A DNA stretch of 64,000 nucleotides from Alteromonas sp. V450. Its GTDB lineage: Bacteria > Pseudomonadota > Gammaproteobacteria > Enterobacterales > Alteromonadaceae. A program made the position numbers and the translations under genes. Every line of letters starts with the position of its first letter. Within the stretch, counting starts at the first letter, position 1. The DNA is taken from the NCBI RefSeq assembly GCF_001885075.1, contig NZ_MODU01000004.1, forward strand, positions 1,860,001 through 1,924,000. Reading direction: 5' to 3'. Positions 48,610 to 58,501 of the stretch are shown here, piece after piece. Under the pieces are notes generated by a model. The model was not told the origin of the DNA. It did no database searches and worked only from the letters and a program-made list of their open reading frames with translations.

Positions 48610-49389
48610 TTACAGCGATATGTTATTCCTTGCCGCCAAATTGCGCAAATGTTTTACTGGAATAGCATAAGAAATACCTGTGGGTGCACTCAGCGCGTAT
48701 TCCTTGCCTTTTTGCGCGAGTACTTTGTTAATAATACCAACAACTTGCCCTGTTTTCTCACTATATAGCGCGCTCCCACTATTTCCCGGATACGCCGTTG
48801 CATCCAGTTGATAAATTAAAAAGCTTTTACGTAATCGCTCTAGCAAATCAGGGTTGAGTTCTCTTGCAGAGTTTGCTGGCAATGCATCGGGGGTTACTGC
48901 TGCTACAAGCCCGCCATGCGTGGCTGGGTATAAACCTAAAATAGCGCCAATGGGAAAGCCGGTGAACGCAATTTTACTGCCGGAAGGCAAAAGCGTGTCA
49001 TCAGCAAACGTAAAATTGCTGGGCAACGACATTGCTGCGTCTTTAAATTTAAGAATAGCAAGGTCGAAAACCGGGTCGAAATCAACGAGCTCGACAATAT
49101 GAACGTCGAAATCTTTTCCTGTTCCCGCCATTACAACGCGATGCTGAACCGTGTTGAGGGACAACTCCTCACTTACCACGTGATGGTTCGTAGCAATATA
49201 CTTTCCATTACCAAATACAAACCCTGTTCCCTTTAATTCAACATGATTGCCACGAATTGGCGTTAGTGTACCCACACCAACCACGCTAGGCGTGATGCGC
49301 TTAACCACATCAACAAGTTCTTGTGCAATTGCAGAAGCACTCATACTGAGAAAAAGTGCCAAAAAGGCGAATTGTTTAAAATTACACAT
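48610..49389 (-). CDS. Secreted trypsin-like serine protease (S1C type)
   Basis: A 259-residue secreted protease. The signal peptide (ALFLSMSASAIAQ) is cleaved near residue 22. The catalytic triad is visible: His in TNHHVV, Asp in FDLAILKF, Ser in YPGNSGSALYS. No PDZ domain is present, unlike DegP. It is divergent from the DUF218 gene. It could process envelope proteins of the PEP-CTERM locus; this is inferred only from position. Confidence 0.88.
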   Translation of the reverse strand: MCNFKQFAFLALFLSMSASAIAQELVDVVKRITPSVVGVGTLTPIRGNHVELKGTGFVFGNGKYIATNHHVVSEELSLNTVQHRVVMAGTGKDFDVHIVELVDFDPVFDLAILKFKDAAMSLPSNFTFADDTLLPSGSKIAFTGFPIGAILGLYPATHGGLVAAVTPDALPANSARELNPDLLERLRKSFLIYQLDATAYPGNSGSALYSEKTGQVVGIINKVLAQKGKEYALSAPTGISYAIPVKHLRNLAARNNISL

Positions 49390-49456
49390 AAATTTCCGGT
49401 GGCGAAGAAGCGTTGAACGTTGTAAAAAAGATATATGTCTTGAAATGGAATTTCAA

Positions 49457-50221
49457 ATGCTCAGTTCCATCGCCAATTATTTTACCATGCCGTTACTTTA
49501 CCCATTCCTGCTTATTCTTTCAGGCGTGTATTACGTATTTTCTTTTAAATTACTCAAGGCCAAATGCTGCCTTATCGCTGGATTGTTCTTACTGTTTCTA
49601 TTTACACAACCACTGTTTGCCACCTTGGTGGTGCGACCTTTAGAGAGCGCTGCTGTAAAGCCGTTCGACAATGCGCTCAACTCTACGATTGTTGTTATGG
49701 CCTGTAATTACAGGCATGAACTCGCCATTCCTTTTGAAAGCAGATGGACGAAGTGCTCTACCGACAGATTATTGAGAGCCATTGACATCTATCAAAGAAC
49801 AGGAGATAACATTATTGTAGCAGGGGGAAATTTTGGCGATTGGCCGAATGCCTATTCACACTATGCTACCATTTTTTTAACCGAGTTTGGCGTTAATCCA
49901 AAGCACATCATTGCAGTTCCTAGCGGGTATGATAGCGAATCTGAGATACAGGCAATCTTATCTCAACTCTCAACGCCAGCGGTAACATTAGTAACATCAG
50001 CAAGTCACATGAACAGAGCACAATTTTTCTTCGAATTATGTGGAAAAAAGATAGAAACAGCGCCAACAAACTATCTATCGCTGCCCAGTTCAACGCTTGC
50101 TTTGTCGCTACCGTCTTCGGAAAGTTTGACTATAATTAAACGCGCACTACATGAATATTTAGGTACTGTTGAACAGGTAATAAAAAAAGAACTGGGTTTA
50201 TTTAAAGGTTACTGCGGATAG
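49457..50221 (+). CDS. DUF218 (YdcF/ElyC-like) membrane protein
   Basis: A 254-residue inner-membrane protein. Two N-terminal helices (about 12-28 and 35-55) are followed by a DUF218 domain with TIVVMACNYRHELAIP, DRLLRAIDIYQR, NIIVAGGNFGDWPNAYSHYA and VTSASHMNRA. ElyC and SanA relatives act in envelope polymer metabolism. ATG 49457 is used; 49445 is possible and the frame is open far upstream in the divergent protease gene. The acyltransferase gene follows by 25 bases. Confidence 0.8.
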   Translation: MLSSIANYFTMPLLYPFLLILSGVYYVFSFKLLKAKCCLIAGLFLLFLFTQPLFATLVVRPLESAAVKPFDNALNSTIVVMACNYRHELAIPFESRWTKCSTDRLLRAIDIYQRTGDNIIVAGGNFGDWPNAYSHYATIFLTEFGVNPKHIIAVPSGYDSESEIQAILSQLSTPAVTLVTSASHMNRAQFFFELCGKKIETAPTNYLSLPSSTLALSLPSSESLTIIKRALHEYLGTVEQVIKKELGLFKGYCG

Positions 50222-50246
50222 ACTCAATGAAAAAAACGGGGCGACC

Positions 50247-51023
50247 ATGGATAGAAATAATGACGTAGAGACGATAGCTTCACATTTTGCCTCTTTTTTT
50301 AAACCAGATGTATCTAACGCTAAAAGTAGTGTTGAAGCGTCGTTTGCCATACGACATTTAGTTTACGCAGAAGAGTTAAAACTAGAGCCCGAAAACGAAC
50401 GTAAACTTGAAACCGATGAGTTCGACGCACAATCTATTCATTGTTTAATCCAACATGTCGCTACGCAGCGTTTTGCTGGTACCGTACGTATAATTCGTTC
50501 AACGTCACCAGCAGAAAAGCTCCCTATAGAAAAATACTGTGAGCACAGTATTTCTAACGAGCAACTTCACCCTTCAAACTTTGCCAGAGAAGATATTGTT
50601 GAAATATCCCGATTAGCCGTACCAAGTGAATTCCGGCGCCGCCAAATGGACCAATTCGATGGCGCAGCAACGGGCGGTATCAACGAGGCGACCTACTCTG
50701 AAAAAGAGTTGCGGTGCTTTCCCTTTATTGCGATAGGACTCTATTTAACTGCAACTGCAGTGTTAATGCAGCACAACATACATCATTGTTACGTAATGGT
50801 TGAGCCTCGCTTGGCGAGAAGTATGCGGCTGGTAGGACTCGCCTTTGAACAAATTGGCCCTGTTGTTGACTACCACGGGAAACGTGCGCCTTTTTTCATA
50901 AACCCAATGCAGGTTAGAGATGCGCTTCGTCCAGGGTTCAAAGATTTGCTGGAAACTATTATTGATAAAATAAAGACACAAGATAAAAGCGACAACCGCT
51001 TAATACACTCACCCACACCATAG
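50247..51023 (+). CDS. PEP-CTERM/exosortase-associated acyltransferase
   Basis: A 258-residue GNAT-fold protein resembling N-acyl amino acid synthases found in PEP-CTERM loci. Markers are RHLVYAEELKLEPENERK, ETDEFDAQSIHCL and FAGTVRIIRS, in the homoserine-lactone-synthase-like N-terminal half. It probably transfers an acyl group to a small amine or amino acid. It sits between the DUF218 gene and the PrsT-type gene, an expected neighbour of the system. Confidence 0.85.
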   Translation: MDRNNDVETIASHFASFFKPDVSNAKSSVEASFAIRHLVYAEELKLEPENERKLETDEFDAQSIHCLIQHVATQRFAGTVRIIRSTSPAEKLPIEKYCEHSISNEQLHPSNFAREDIVEISRLAVPSEFRRRQMDQFDGAATGGINEATYSEKELRCFPFIAIGLYLTATAVLMQHNIHHCYVMVEPRLARSMRLVGLAFEQIGPVVDYHGKRAPFFINPMQVRDALRPGFKDLLETIIDKIKTQDKSDNRLIHSPTP

Positions 51024-51108
51024 TGAACGTATAGACAAGTGAATTTAAAAATGTCTTTCAAGTAATAACTACTGATGTTGGGAAGGGATACGAGAAAAAG
51101 GAAGCCTT

Positions 51109-53760
51109 ATGAAAACACAAATGGTTGTAGCAGGATGCGTAACAATATTGTTAGGTTGTGACCCTCTGTCTAGCCCCCCTTCCCTTGAAGATGCAAAATA
51201 TGCAGTTCAACAAAACGACAACGAACAAGCCATTATTCACCTTAAAAATATAATACAAGATCAGCCTTCGTCACCCGAGGCAAGACAGCTATTGGCCAAA
51301 ATTTACTTCGACATTGGGCACTACGCCGGCGCAGAAAAGGAATTTCAATGGGTGCTTGGCACACAGCCAAACAATGAAATTGCTAAAAAAGGGCTGTATG
51401 AATCTCTCTTTTTCCAAGACAAATTCGAGCCCCTTTTAGAAGCAACTGAACAAGAACATAGGCTGTCGCCGGATCTTCAAACACAAGTTTACGTTTATCG
51501 CGCGGTTTCTCACTATGAACTTGGCAACATAGGAAATGCCAAAAGCGAACTTGAAAAAGCGTCTGATATTTCAGAACAAGCCAAATTTGTGACATTAGGC
51601 AAAGCGGTGGCTATGCGCGAAAACGAGAACACGTCTGACGCTTTAGCACTGGTAAATAGTGTGTTAGAAACGGAACCAAATTTTCATGAGGCCCGTTTAT
51701 TACAAGGGCAACTGTACGCGGCAGACAATAACTATGCGCAGGCAGTGAAAAGTTATGAACGCTTTCACAATGCATTTAATTTGGACAACAAAGGAAAATT
51801 ACTGCTAGCTGATGCGTATGTAAAAACGCAAAACTATGATGGTGCTCGCCCACTCATTGATGATTTATTAAAAGTGTCGCCAAATCACCCTTATATCAAT
51901 CTTTTGAAAGGTGTTACTGCGTTTAACAACGGTAACTTTCAAGCGAGCATTGGCTACTTTGATACCACACTTGAAAGTGACCCCTTCAATATTGCCGCAA
52001 AAATGTACGCCGGAACGGCTGCATATCGCTTAGGTAACCATGAACGTGCTTATGAATTCTTAAGCCCAGTAGCGGAATCATTAGAGCAAAGCCACCCTGT
52101 ACACAAAATGTTGACCGATATAAAGATCAACTTGGGGTATACGGTCGAGGCCTTAAACGATTTCAACAAGTTAACACTTTCCAATGTTGATGAGTCGCAA
52201 TTGTTGTTCAAACTTGGGGCAGGCCTTACTGAGAAAGGCATGCTAGATGAAGTTAAAGACCTTCTAAAGAAAGCCGACGAGTGGAACCTAAACGACAGTC
52301 AATCTTTGAAAAAGTCGGGTATTCTGAAAGTAAGCGTTAACGATTTATCTGGCATTACAGATTTAGAGACGGCCTATGCGAAAAACCCAGACCCCACAAC
52401 GCGAGAAGCTTTAATAAAAAGTTATTTATTCGCAGAACGCGGGGAAAAGGCAGAGGCTCTTGTAGAAAACTGGCTTGAAAATGAGCCACAAAATGTAAAG
52501 GCTTTGAACATTGCTGCGTCTGTTTATATCGCTAACAAAAAAGCAGACAAAGTAAAACATGTGCTGGATAGAGCGCTAGCCATTGCTCCTGATAACGTGT
52601 ATTCGGTGAACTATTTAACTACCCAAGCACTTGAGGAAAACAACACTGAACTTGCCATTACTTTGCAACGCAACCTTGCACTTAGCAAAAATGGAACCAG
52701 CGACATAGTATATCGCTACTATTTACTTGAAAAGCAGTTTGGAGAGGCAAAAAGAGCGCTATCTATCTTTGCTCAAAAACACGAAGAGCAGCCCCAAAAC
52801 TTAGAAATAACAACGAAATATGCGCAAGCACTGTTGAATGAAGGAAACCTAACAAAGTGCATTGAAGTGATAGAAGATGCAAAGTCAAAAGCAGATGCAC
52901 CAGATATGTTTTGGCAGCTTTGGGCAGAGGCTTATTTAATGCAACGCAAAGAAACACAAGCGCTAAATATTTATAAAAACTGGAAAGCGCTTGCCCCTGG
53001 AAATATGAAGGCATGGTTATTTCCGATAATGCTTCGTGATAAACAGCAAAATTTTAAACAGGCATTATTTGAAACCGATAAAGCCTTGGTAAGGTTTCGT
53101 TCGTCAGACAGACTTCAACTAATGCGTATTCATTACCTCATATTGACTGGAGATATAGTAAGTGCACAGCGTGCTTTCAGGCTTCTTGCGCCTAGCGCGG
53201 AAAGCGTACCAGAATACGCAAGTGTTGCAGGGCACATAGATTACGCAAACGGCAACTTTTCTGACGCCATAAACAAACTAACGCAATACTATGACTATGC
53301 CCAATCGCCACGAACTGCGTTAATCATCTCTAATGCCATGTTTAACAATGGGCAGAGCAAAGAAAGTTTAAACATTCTTGAACAACACCTTGAACACGAC
53401 CCGGCTAATTTCAAAGTCAGGCTCACACTTGCTCAAAAATACGCCAACATTAAAAAGCACCAAAGCGCCATTCAACACTATACGGCGCTTAATGAACGCT
53501 ATCCCAACAATGTAGTTGTGCTAAACAATTTATCATGGCAGCTACTGCTGGAAGGCAACGCAGACGCAGCTAAATCTTTTGCCGAGAGCGCATTCGACCT
53601 AGCGCCAGACAACCCCACGGTGATGGACACTTATGGATTAGCATTAATGAGAACCGGCGAGGTGGCGAAAGCGGAAAAAGTGTTGCAGCAGGCGTTAACG
53701 CTAGCGCCAGATAAAAAAACCATTCAGGAGCACCTAAAACAGGCCCAATCGCTTTTATAA
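51109..53760 (+). CDS. prsT: PrsT-like TPR lipoprotein of the PEP-CTERM system
   Basis: An 883-residue lipoprotein: lipobox ILLGC (Cys17), then tetratricopeptide repeats over nearly the whole length (for example KYAVQQNDNEQAIIHLKN, the block starting ASVAGHIDYANGNFSDAI, and a final TYGLALMRTGEVAKAEKVLQ). It matches the length and layout of PrsT (about 900 residues), the TPR protein in PEP-CTERM/exosortase clusters. It probably acts as a periplasmic scaffold in polysaccharide export or protein sorting. Ribosome site AAGGAAGCC is good. Confidence 0.88.
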   Translation: MKTQMVVAGCVTILLGCDPLSSPPSLEDAKYAVQQNDNEQAIIHLKNIIQDQPSSPEARQLLAKIYFDIGHYAGAEKEFQWVLGTQPNNEIAKKGLYESLFFQDKFEPLLEATEQEHRLSPDLQTQVYVYRAVSHYELGNIGNAKSELEKASDISEQAKFVTLGKAVAMRENENTSDALALVNSVLETEPNFHEARLLQGQLYAADNNYAQAVKSYERFHNAFNLDNKGKLLLADAYVKTQNYDGARPLIDDLLKVSPNHPYINLLKGVTAFNNGNFQASIGYFDTTLESDPFNIAAKMYAGTAAYRLGNHERAYEFLSPVAESLEQSHPVHKMLTDIKINLGYTVEALNDFNKLTLSNVDESQLLFKLGAGLTEKGMLDEVKDLLKKADEWNLNDSQSLKKSGILKVSVNDLSGITDLETAYAKNPDPTTREALIKSYLFAERGEKAEALVENWLENEPQNVKALNIAASVYIANKKADKVKHVLDRALAIAPDNVYSVNYLTTQALEENNTELAITLQRNLALSKNGTSDIVYRYYLLEKQFGEAKRALSIFAQKHEEQPQNLEITTKYAQALLNEGNLTKCIEVIEDAKSKADAPDMFWQLWAEAYLMQRKETQALNIYKNWKALAPGNMKAWLFPIMLRDKQQNFKQALFETDKALVRFRSSDRLQLMRIHYLILTGDIVSAQRAFRLLAPSAESVPEYASVAGHIDYANGNFSDAINKLTQYYDYAQSPRTALIISNAMFNNGQSKESLNILEQHLEHDPANFKVRLTLAQKYANIKKHQSAIQHYTALNERYPNNVVVLNNLSWQLLLEGNADAAKSFAESAFDLAPDNPTVMDTYGLALMRTGEVAKAEKVLQQALTLAPDKKTIQEHLKQAQSLL

Positions 53761-53840
53761 CCCGTTTCTTGTGTCGTATTTTTTAACACTGATACATTAG
53801 CTAAAAGTATAACATGCTAAAAAATAAGCACTTAACACCA

Positions 53841-53856
53841 TGGCACACTTTTAGCT
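53841..53856 (+). promoter_or_regulatory. Sigma-54-like -24/-12 promoter of the PEP-CTERM gene
   Basis: TGGCACACTTTTAGCT: the -24 TGGCAC is perfect and the GG and GC are 10 bases apart. The start is expected near 53867 with a leader of about 77 bases. PEP-CTERM genes are controlled by sigma-54 through PrsK/PrsR in other bacteria, which fits. An inverted repeat TTAGC/GCTAA (53797-53820) upstream may be an activator site. Confidence 0.7.
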
Positions 53857-53943
53857 TACTATTTAATCAGCACAGATTGCATTTCGTAGTTTGAAATATA
53901 CAGCTGTCACGCTTTTAATAAATTACGATTAAGGAACTTAATT

Positions 53944-54834
53944 ATGAAACTTAGATACATTGCTGCCGGCGCTTGCATCCTTGCCGCATCAGCAGCTGTT
54001 TCTGCTGACGAGTTTTACGTTGACGTAGGCGCCGATATGGGCGGAAACGCAAATTACGCTAACGGCCCAACAACCACTGGATGGTTAGAGCAGCTTCAAT
54101 ACCAATACAGGTCAGTTACTACCGCAGATTGTCCAGTGCCATTGCTGACATCAGGCTGTAATATTTCAACTACAGGTGGACTAGATTTAAGCAGCACCGT
54201 TGCTGTTGCCAACAATTCTGTTCAATTAAACAAGGTAGTGGGTACAACGCCTTCTGAAGATTTCGATGACGGCCCTAGTTCAAATGGCTTGAATACGCTA
54301 AATGGTTTTAACTTAACGTTTTCATTCGATTTAACCGGTACTATTTCAGGCGACGATCCACTTAGCCTAGAAACAGACTACACTGCGGGCGACGTAACGT
54401 TTTACTACTACGATAGAGCCTCAAGAGCGGCGGGCGCCCTATCAGGCAACCCACTAGATGTGTATAAAGAGTTATTTACATTCAATATCTTTAACACAAT
54501 TCAGTTCACTGGCGGCCCTACTCTTTTTGGTCAATTAACCTCAGTAGGTAGTGGCCTGATAAATGGTGTTGAAGCAGGCGATGTGTTTAATCTTGCTACT
54601 GGATCTTTTAAAGATTTAGTCGACAACATGGCTAACGTTCTAATTAAATTAGACTTTAACACCGACATTACCGAAGTAACCATTGCAGACAACGGTGATG
54701 GAACAAGCACGCTAACCGGAACCCATTCAGGCGGTTTCGCGGTAACCAATGTGCCTGAGCCATCAACAATCGCGTTGATGGGATTAGGTTTGTTAGGCAT
54801 GGTAGGCGCTTCGCGTCGAAGACTTAACAAGTAA
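53944..54834 (+). CDS. PEP-CTERM surface-sorted protein
   Basis: A 296-residue secreted protein with no recognised enzymatic domain. It has a cleavable signal peptide (ACILAASAAVSA, cut near residue 22) and, in the last 27 residues, the classic PEP-CTERM signal: VPEPSTIALMG, a hydrophobic helix, and the basic tail ASRRRLNK. An exosortase would cut at the PEP motif. The body is rich in Thr, Ser, Asn and Asp with two Cys early, like other PEP-CTERM proteins of unknown role. It is preceded by a sigma-54-like promoter and followed by a terminator. Confidence 0.93.
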   Translation: MKLRYIAAGACILAASAAVSADEFYVDVGADMGGNANYANGPTTTGWLEQLQYQYRSVTTADCPVPLLTSGCNISTTGGLDLSSTVAVANNSVQLNKVVGTTPSEDFDDGPSSNGLNTLNGFNLTFSFDLTGTISGDDPLSLETDYTAGDVTFYYYDRASRAAGALSGNPLDVYKELFTFNIFNTIQFTGGPTLFGQLTSVGSGLINGVEAGDVFNLATGSFKDLVDNMANVLIKLDFNTDITEVTIADNGDGTSTLTGTHSGGFAVTNVPEPSTIALMGLGLLGMVGASRRRLNK

Positions 54835-54853
54835 TTTTACATAGTGATTTAAA

Positions 54854-54879
54854 AAGCCGCTTTAGAAGCGGCTTTTTTT
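54854..54879. terminator. Bidirectional terminator between the PEP-CTERM and ThiF-like genes
   Basis: 9-bp stem AAGCCGCTT / AAGCGGCTT, loop TAG, A run on the left and T run on the right. It serves both convergent genes. Confidence 0.9.
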
Positions 54880-54880
54880 G

Positions 54881-55753
54881 TTACTGCTTGTCACCCTTTG
54901 CTAACATGCGCTTGAGGTACCAGCACATAAAACGCTGCTTCCAATGTTTATTTCCACCCGGTCTGTGAGTTTTTATTAACGTATTGCGGTAGGCATCAAA
55001 ATGTAAACCGTAAGGCGCATGAATGACATCCCCCCTGCCCAACAATAACTTCAACGCATTGGTGCACAGCACCCCCGCGGCAAGCGATATACCCATACAC
55101 GTTGACGGCACCTTTGCGTCTTTTTTAGTAAAGTTCACGCTCGAGGTTCTTACCAAATAATGACGTTGCTGCATGCTTGGTGACATACCCACTACAAACC
55201 TCACAATTTGATCTTCAAAGCTATGCCCCTCTAGACAAAAATACTCTTCAAAGCTCATTTTTCCAGGAACAAAACACATGAGCGCAGCGCCCATCCCCAT
55301 AGGCGCTGCTGAAATGGCAGGGATACCTTTTTCATAGCAACGTTGAAAGACTTTTCGTCTAATATCAACGCTGAAAATATCTAAGCTGTCGACATACAAA
55401 TCGACACCATCTAAAAACGCGTCTAAGTTATCTTCGCTAATGCCTTCGGCAAAATTAGTAACCGACGCTGTAGGGTTTATCGCCCGCAGGGTATTTTCCA
55501 TAACTTCAGATTTAGGTTGCCCAACCGTATTTATATTTGCACCAGCTTGACGGTTAAAATTAGCAACATCGTAAGCATCCATGTCTGATATATTAAAGTT
55601 ACCTATACCTAGCCTAGCGAGAACAATAGAGTGATCGCCCCCAACACCGCCTAACCCCCCTATGGCAACTTTAGCGTTTCTCAATTGCTCCTGTTCTTCA
55701 GCTGTAACCCAACCAATATTGCGTGAGAACGCATCGTAATAATCGAAATCCAT
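54881..55753 (-). CDS. ThiF/MoeB-like E1 adenylyltransferase
   Basis: A 290-residue E1-like enzyme that would adenylate the C-terminus of a small protein or peptide. It has the nucleotide motif GGLGGVGGDHS, the conserved Asp in SDMDAYDVANFNRQ with the arginine, and VDSLDIFSVDIRR. The paired CxxC zinc motifs of MoeB/ThiF are not seen. No ubiquitin-like partner or E2/JAB gene was found next to it. It is the only minus-strand gene in this part of the locus. The substrate is unknown. Confidence 0.85.
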   Translation of the reverse strand: MDFDYYDAFSRNIGWVTAEEQEQLRNAKVAIGGLGGVGGDHSIVLARLGIGNFNISDMDAYDVANFNRQAGANINTVGQPKSEVMENTLRAINPTASVTNFAEGISEDNLDAFLDGVDLYVDSLDIFSVDIRRKVFQRCYEKGIPAISAAPMGMGAALMCFVPGKMSFEEYFCLEGHSFEDQIVRFVVGMSPSMQQRHYLVRTSSVNFTKKDAKVPSTCMGISLAAGVLCTNALKLLLGRGDVIHAPYGLHFDAYRNTLIKTHRPGGNKHWKQRFMCWYLKRMLAKGDKQ

Positions 55754-55918
55754 TTTAATTGCCTTTTAGAAGTGGAAGGTTTTACTATTTATAGCACTAA
55801 ATTTTAGATAATTTCTCCTTAATATTCTTTTTCTCACTTCAGACCTATCGCGATTCGTGAACCGCCATTGCCTATTGCTATGAATCCATCTATTCTGTGC
55901 TTCCAAGGAAAATAATTC

Positions 55919-57058
55919 ATGCACAAGAATGCACAACCCATGACGTCTCTTTCAGCAACCTCAGCGCCATTAAAAAAAGAGCAACTACCAGAATTGCTAG
56001 CGCAATGGACCAAGCTAGAGAAGATTTCGAGTAAAAGCTTTTTCACCAGCTGGAAATGGATAGGAAGCTGGTTAAAAATGCTAGACTACAAAACAAATGT
56101 GGTCACCGTGTTCGACCATGACGAAGTCGTCGGTTTGGCGTTTTTCAATATACTAAACGCTAATCGCCCATTTCACGTGTCTGCACAGCTTTGGTTTAAC
56201 CGCACCGGTGAAGACGCGAAAGACCAAATTTGGCCAGAATACAATGATATTTTGTGTGCAAGAGGCCGTGAGTGGGCAATAAGAGCCGTTGTGTTACAAC
56301 ATCTTGCTGATAAATATCCGCAGCTAGATGAGTTTATTCTTGGGGTTAGCAGAGATGAAATTTTCGAAACCCCTACTCCGCGAACGCTGTTCCCGAGAAT
56401 TATTTGGGAAACGCAAAGTTATGCTAGCCTGCTAAGCGATACATTTTCAGATCTTGATGTATATTTATCGACACTGTCTCGCAACACGCGTCATCAAATA
56501 AGGCGCACGCTAAAATTACTGGGGCAGCGTGGTGAAGTGAAGCTTGTAAAGGCACAAACCAGCGACGATGCACTTGAAATGCTTGAATGCGCCGCACAGT
56601 TGCACAGGCAGCGTTGGCCTGGGTTAAAAAGTGGTTTTAACAACCCTTATTTTCAACGCTTTCACCATGAACTTATTAAAAGAAATTATAGCTCTGGATG
56701 CATCGACTTGTTGTGCTTACAGGTGAACGAGTCTCCTTTATGCTACCTCTATAACTTTAATTACGACGGCTACGTTTACTTTTACCTGTCAGGTATAGAA
56801 TACGAACAAGACAACAGGCTTAAGCCTGGATTACTCGCTCACGCTATGGCCATAAGCCACTATGCTTCAAAAGGTTGTCACACCTATGACTTCATGGGCG
56901 GGCAAGGGCAATACAAGGCGTCATTATCTAATCACCAAGAGCCCTTGATAATAACCAGTTTTCAAAAAAAGCAACCGCTCTTTATTTTGAAGCACTGGTT
57001 AGACAATGCAAAAAGTTACTTAACCTCGTCGGGTAATTTACTTAATGACAGAGAGTAA
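55919..57058 (+). CDS. GNAT/FemAB-like acyltransferase
   Basis: A 379-residue protein resembling the BioF2/FemAB-like acetyltransferases found in PEP-CTERM and capsule loci. Features include TRHQIRRTLKLLGQRGEVKL in the middle and GGQGQYKASLSN late, matching the GNAT-like second domain. It probably modifies a sugar or peptide of the envelope. It starts the rightward polysaccharide gene run, overlapping the flippase start by 14 bases. ATG follows AAGGAAAATAATTC. Confidence 0.8.
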   Translation: MHKNAQPMTSLSATSAPLKKEQLPELLAQWTKLEKISSKSFFTSWKWIGSWLKMLDYKTNVVTVFDHDEVVGLAFFNILNANRPFHVSAQLWFNRTGEDAKDQIWPEYNDILCARGREWAIRAVVLQHLADKYPQLDEFILGVSRDEIFETPTPRTLFPRIIWETQSYASLLSDTFSDLDVYLSTLSRNTRHQIRRTLKLLGQRGEVKLVKAQTSDDALEMLECAAQLHRQRWPGLKSGFNNPYFQRFHHELIKRNYSSGCIDLLCLQVNESPLCYLYNFNYDGYVYFYLSGIEYEQDNRLKPGLLAHAMAISHYASKGCHTYDFMGGQGQYKASLSNHQEPLIITSFQKKQPLFILKHWLDNAKSYLTSSGNLLNDRE

Positions 57059-58493
57059 CCGCTTACTAAAAAGCTCCTCGTGGGTGCTTGTTGTGTCTTG
57101 GCTTAACCGCGCAATGGGGCTTGTTTCAGTTTTCATTCTTGCCAGACTACTTTCTCCGGAAGCATTTGGTGCGTTTGCTGTGCTAACCATTACCGTGCAA
57201 ATTGCAGACGTACTTACGAATTTTGGTGTTGAGCAGTACTATATCCAGAAAAAAGATGCCACGTTGAACGAGCTTAACAGTTGTTGGAGCTTCAACCTGC
57301 TTATTAAGCTTTTAGTAAGCGTGCTATTGTTTATCGCCTCTCCCCTCATAGCTGAGGCATTCGACAAAAAAAACCTCACGTTAGCCTTTCAGGCAATTAG
57401 CCTTTTACCCGCGCTTAATGCATTTAACAATGGGTATATTTTCCACCTGAAGCGCACGTTAGCATTTCAGAAATTTGTAACGTTTTCGGCTGCAGGCCAG
57501 CTTATTGGAAGCGTATGTTCGGTGGCTATAGCCTTTATATATGAAACGTATTGGGCATTGATAATTGGGCTGGGGGTTAATACGGGCATACAGGTGCTTC
57601 TTAGCTACATTATCTTGTCTTATAGAACCAAGTTCACAACCTCACAACTGCTTATATCGTTTGCGTTTGGGAAGTGGATGATACTAAAAAATATCGTTGG
57701 CCATGCGCGGGCGAAGTTTGATGTTTGGTATGCGGCTTCAACGTTTTCACTCCATAGTATTGGTGGTTACAACACAATGAAAGACATCGCGATGCTTCCA
57801 GCGCGTGAGCTAATAGGCCCCGTATTTCAAGTGCTGTACTCTTACATGTCGCAGGAAAAAGCATCCAAAGAGCGAATATACGTTACCTGCCTGATGATGC
57901 TTCTTATTGCCATACCTAGTGCAGTAGGGTTATACCTACTGGCCGACGACCTTACCCCTTTGTTGCTAGGCGACGAGTGGACAGAATATGGCCCTGTTCT
58001 GGCTAATTTAGCTGTACTGACCTTAAGTTTTACTGCTGGCAATGTAATAAGCGACGCCATTATATCGAGAGGAAAAGTAAAGCACGTATTTGTTTACGAC
58101 TTAAGTACTTTGCTTATTAGTGTGGCAGCACTTGCCTTTTTTCATCAATTTATTTCATCGCCAACCAGCCTTTCTGCCTTTAGAGCAAGCATTGGTATTT
58201 TTATGCTTTTTTCCGGGCTTTTTTGGCTGAGCTACTGTCTTGAATTAACGTTTTCAAGACTTCTTCGGGCACTTACTGGGAGCAGTATCGCTGCGGCAAT
58301 AATGGGAGGGTGCATTGCATTTTCACTAACGTTACCCATTCCGTTTTATTTATCGCTAATGTTAAGCGTGTCGCTTGGTATAGGTGTGTATTTCGCTGCA
58401 TTATTTTTGGTTGTTAAAACCGTTATTTTTTCCCAAGAAGACAGGCACACACTAACAGCAATGATGCGTATGATCAGCGCACGATTTTTCTGA
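57045..58493 (+). CDS. Lipopolysaccharide/oligosaccharide flippase (Wzx/PST family)
   Basis: A 482-residue integral membrane protein with about 12-14 helices of the MATE/MOP superfamily. The N-terminus WVLVVSWLNRAMGLVSVFIL and ARLLSPEAFGAFAVL is typical of polysaccharide flippases. It would move lipid-linked oligosaccharide across the inner membrane. It is translationally coupled to the GNAT-like gene before it and followed by an ATP-grasp fusion gene. Confidence 0.88.
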   Translation: MTESNRLLKSSSWVLVVSWLNRAMGLVSVFILARLLSPEAFGAFAVLTITVQIADVLTNFGVEQYYIQKKDATLNELNSCWSFNLLIKLLVSVLLFIASPLIAEAFDKKNLTLAFQAISLLPALNAFNNGYIFHLKRTLAFQKFVTFSAAGQLIGSVCSVAIAFIYETYWALIIGLGVNTGIQVLLSYIILSYRTKFTTSQLLISFAFGKWMILKNIVGHARAKFDVWYAASTFSLHSIGGYNTMKDIAMLPARELIGPVFQVLYSYMSQEKASKERIYVTCLMMLLIAIPSAVGLYLLADDLTPLLLGDEWTEYGPVLANLAVLTLSFTAGNVISDAIISRGKVKHVFVYDLSTLLISVAALAFFHQFISSPTSLSAFRASIGIFMLFSGLFWLSYCLELTFSRLLRALTGSSIAAAIMGGCIAFSLTLPIPFYLSLMLSVSLGIGVYFAALFLVVKTVIFSQEDRHTLTAMMRMISARFF

Positions 58494-58501
58494 GGTTTTT
58501 A

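Noticed and set aside
55754..55918. Sigma-54-like element upstream of the ThiF-like gene
   Set aside because: A CGG, 10 bases, GC spacing exists on the minus strand but both half-sites match the consensus poorly.
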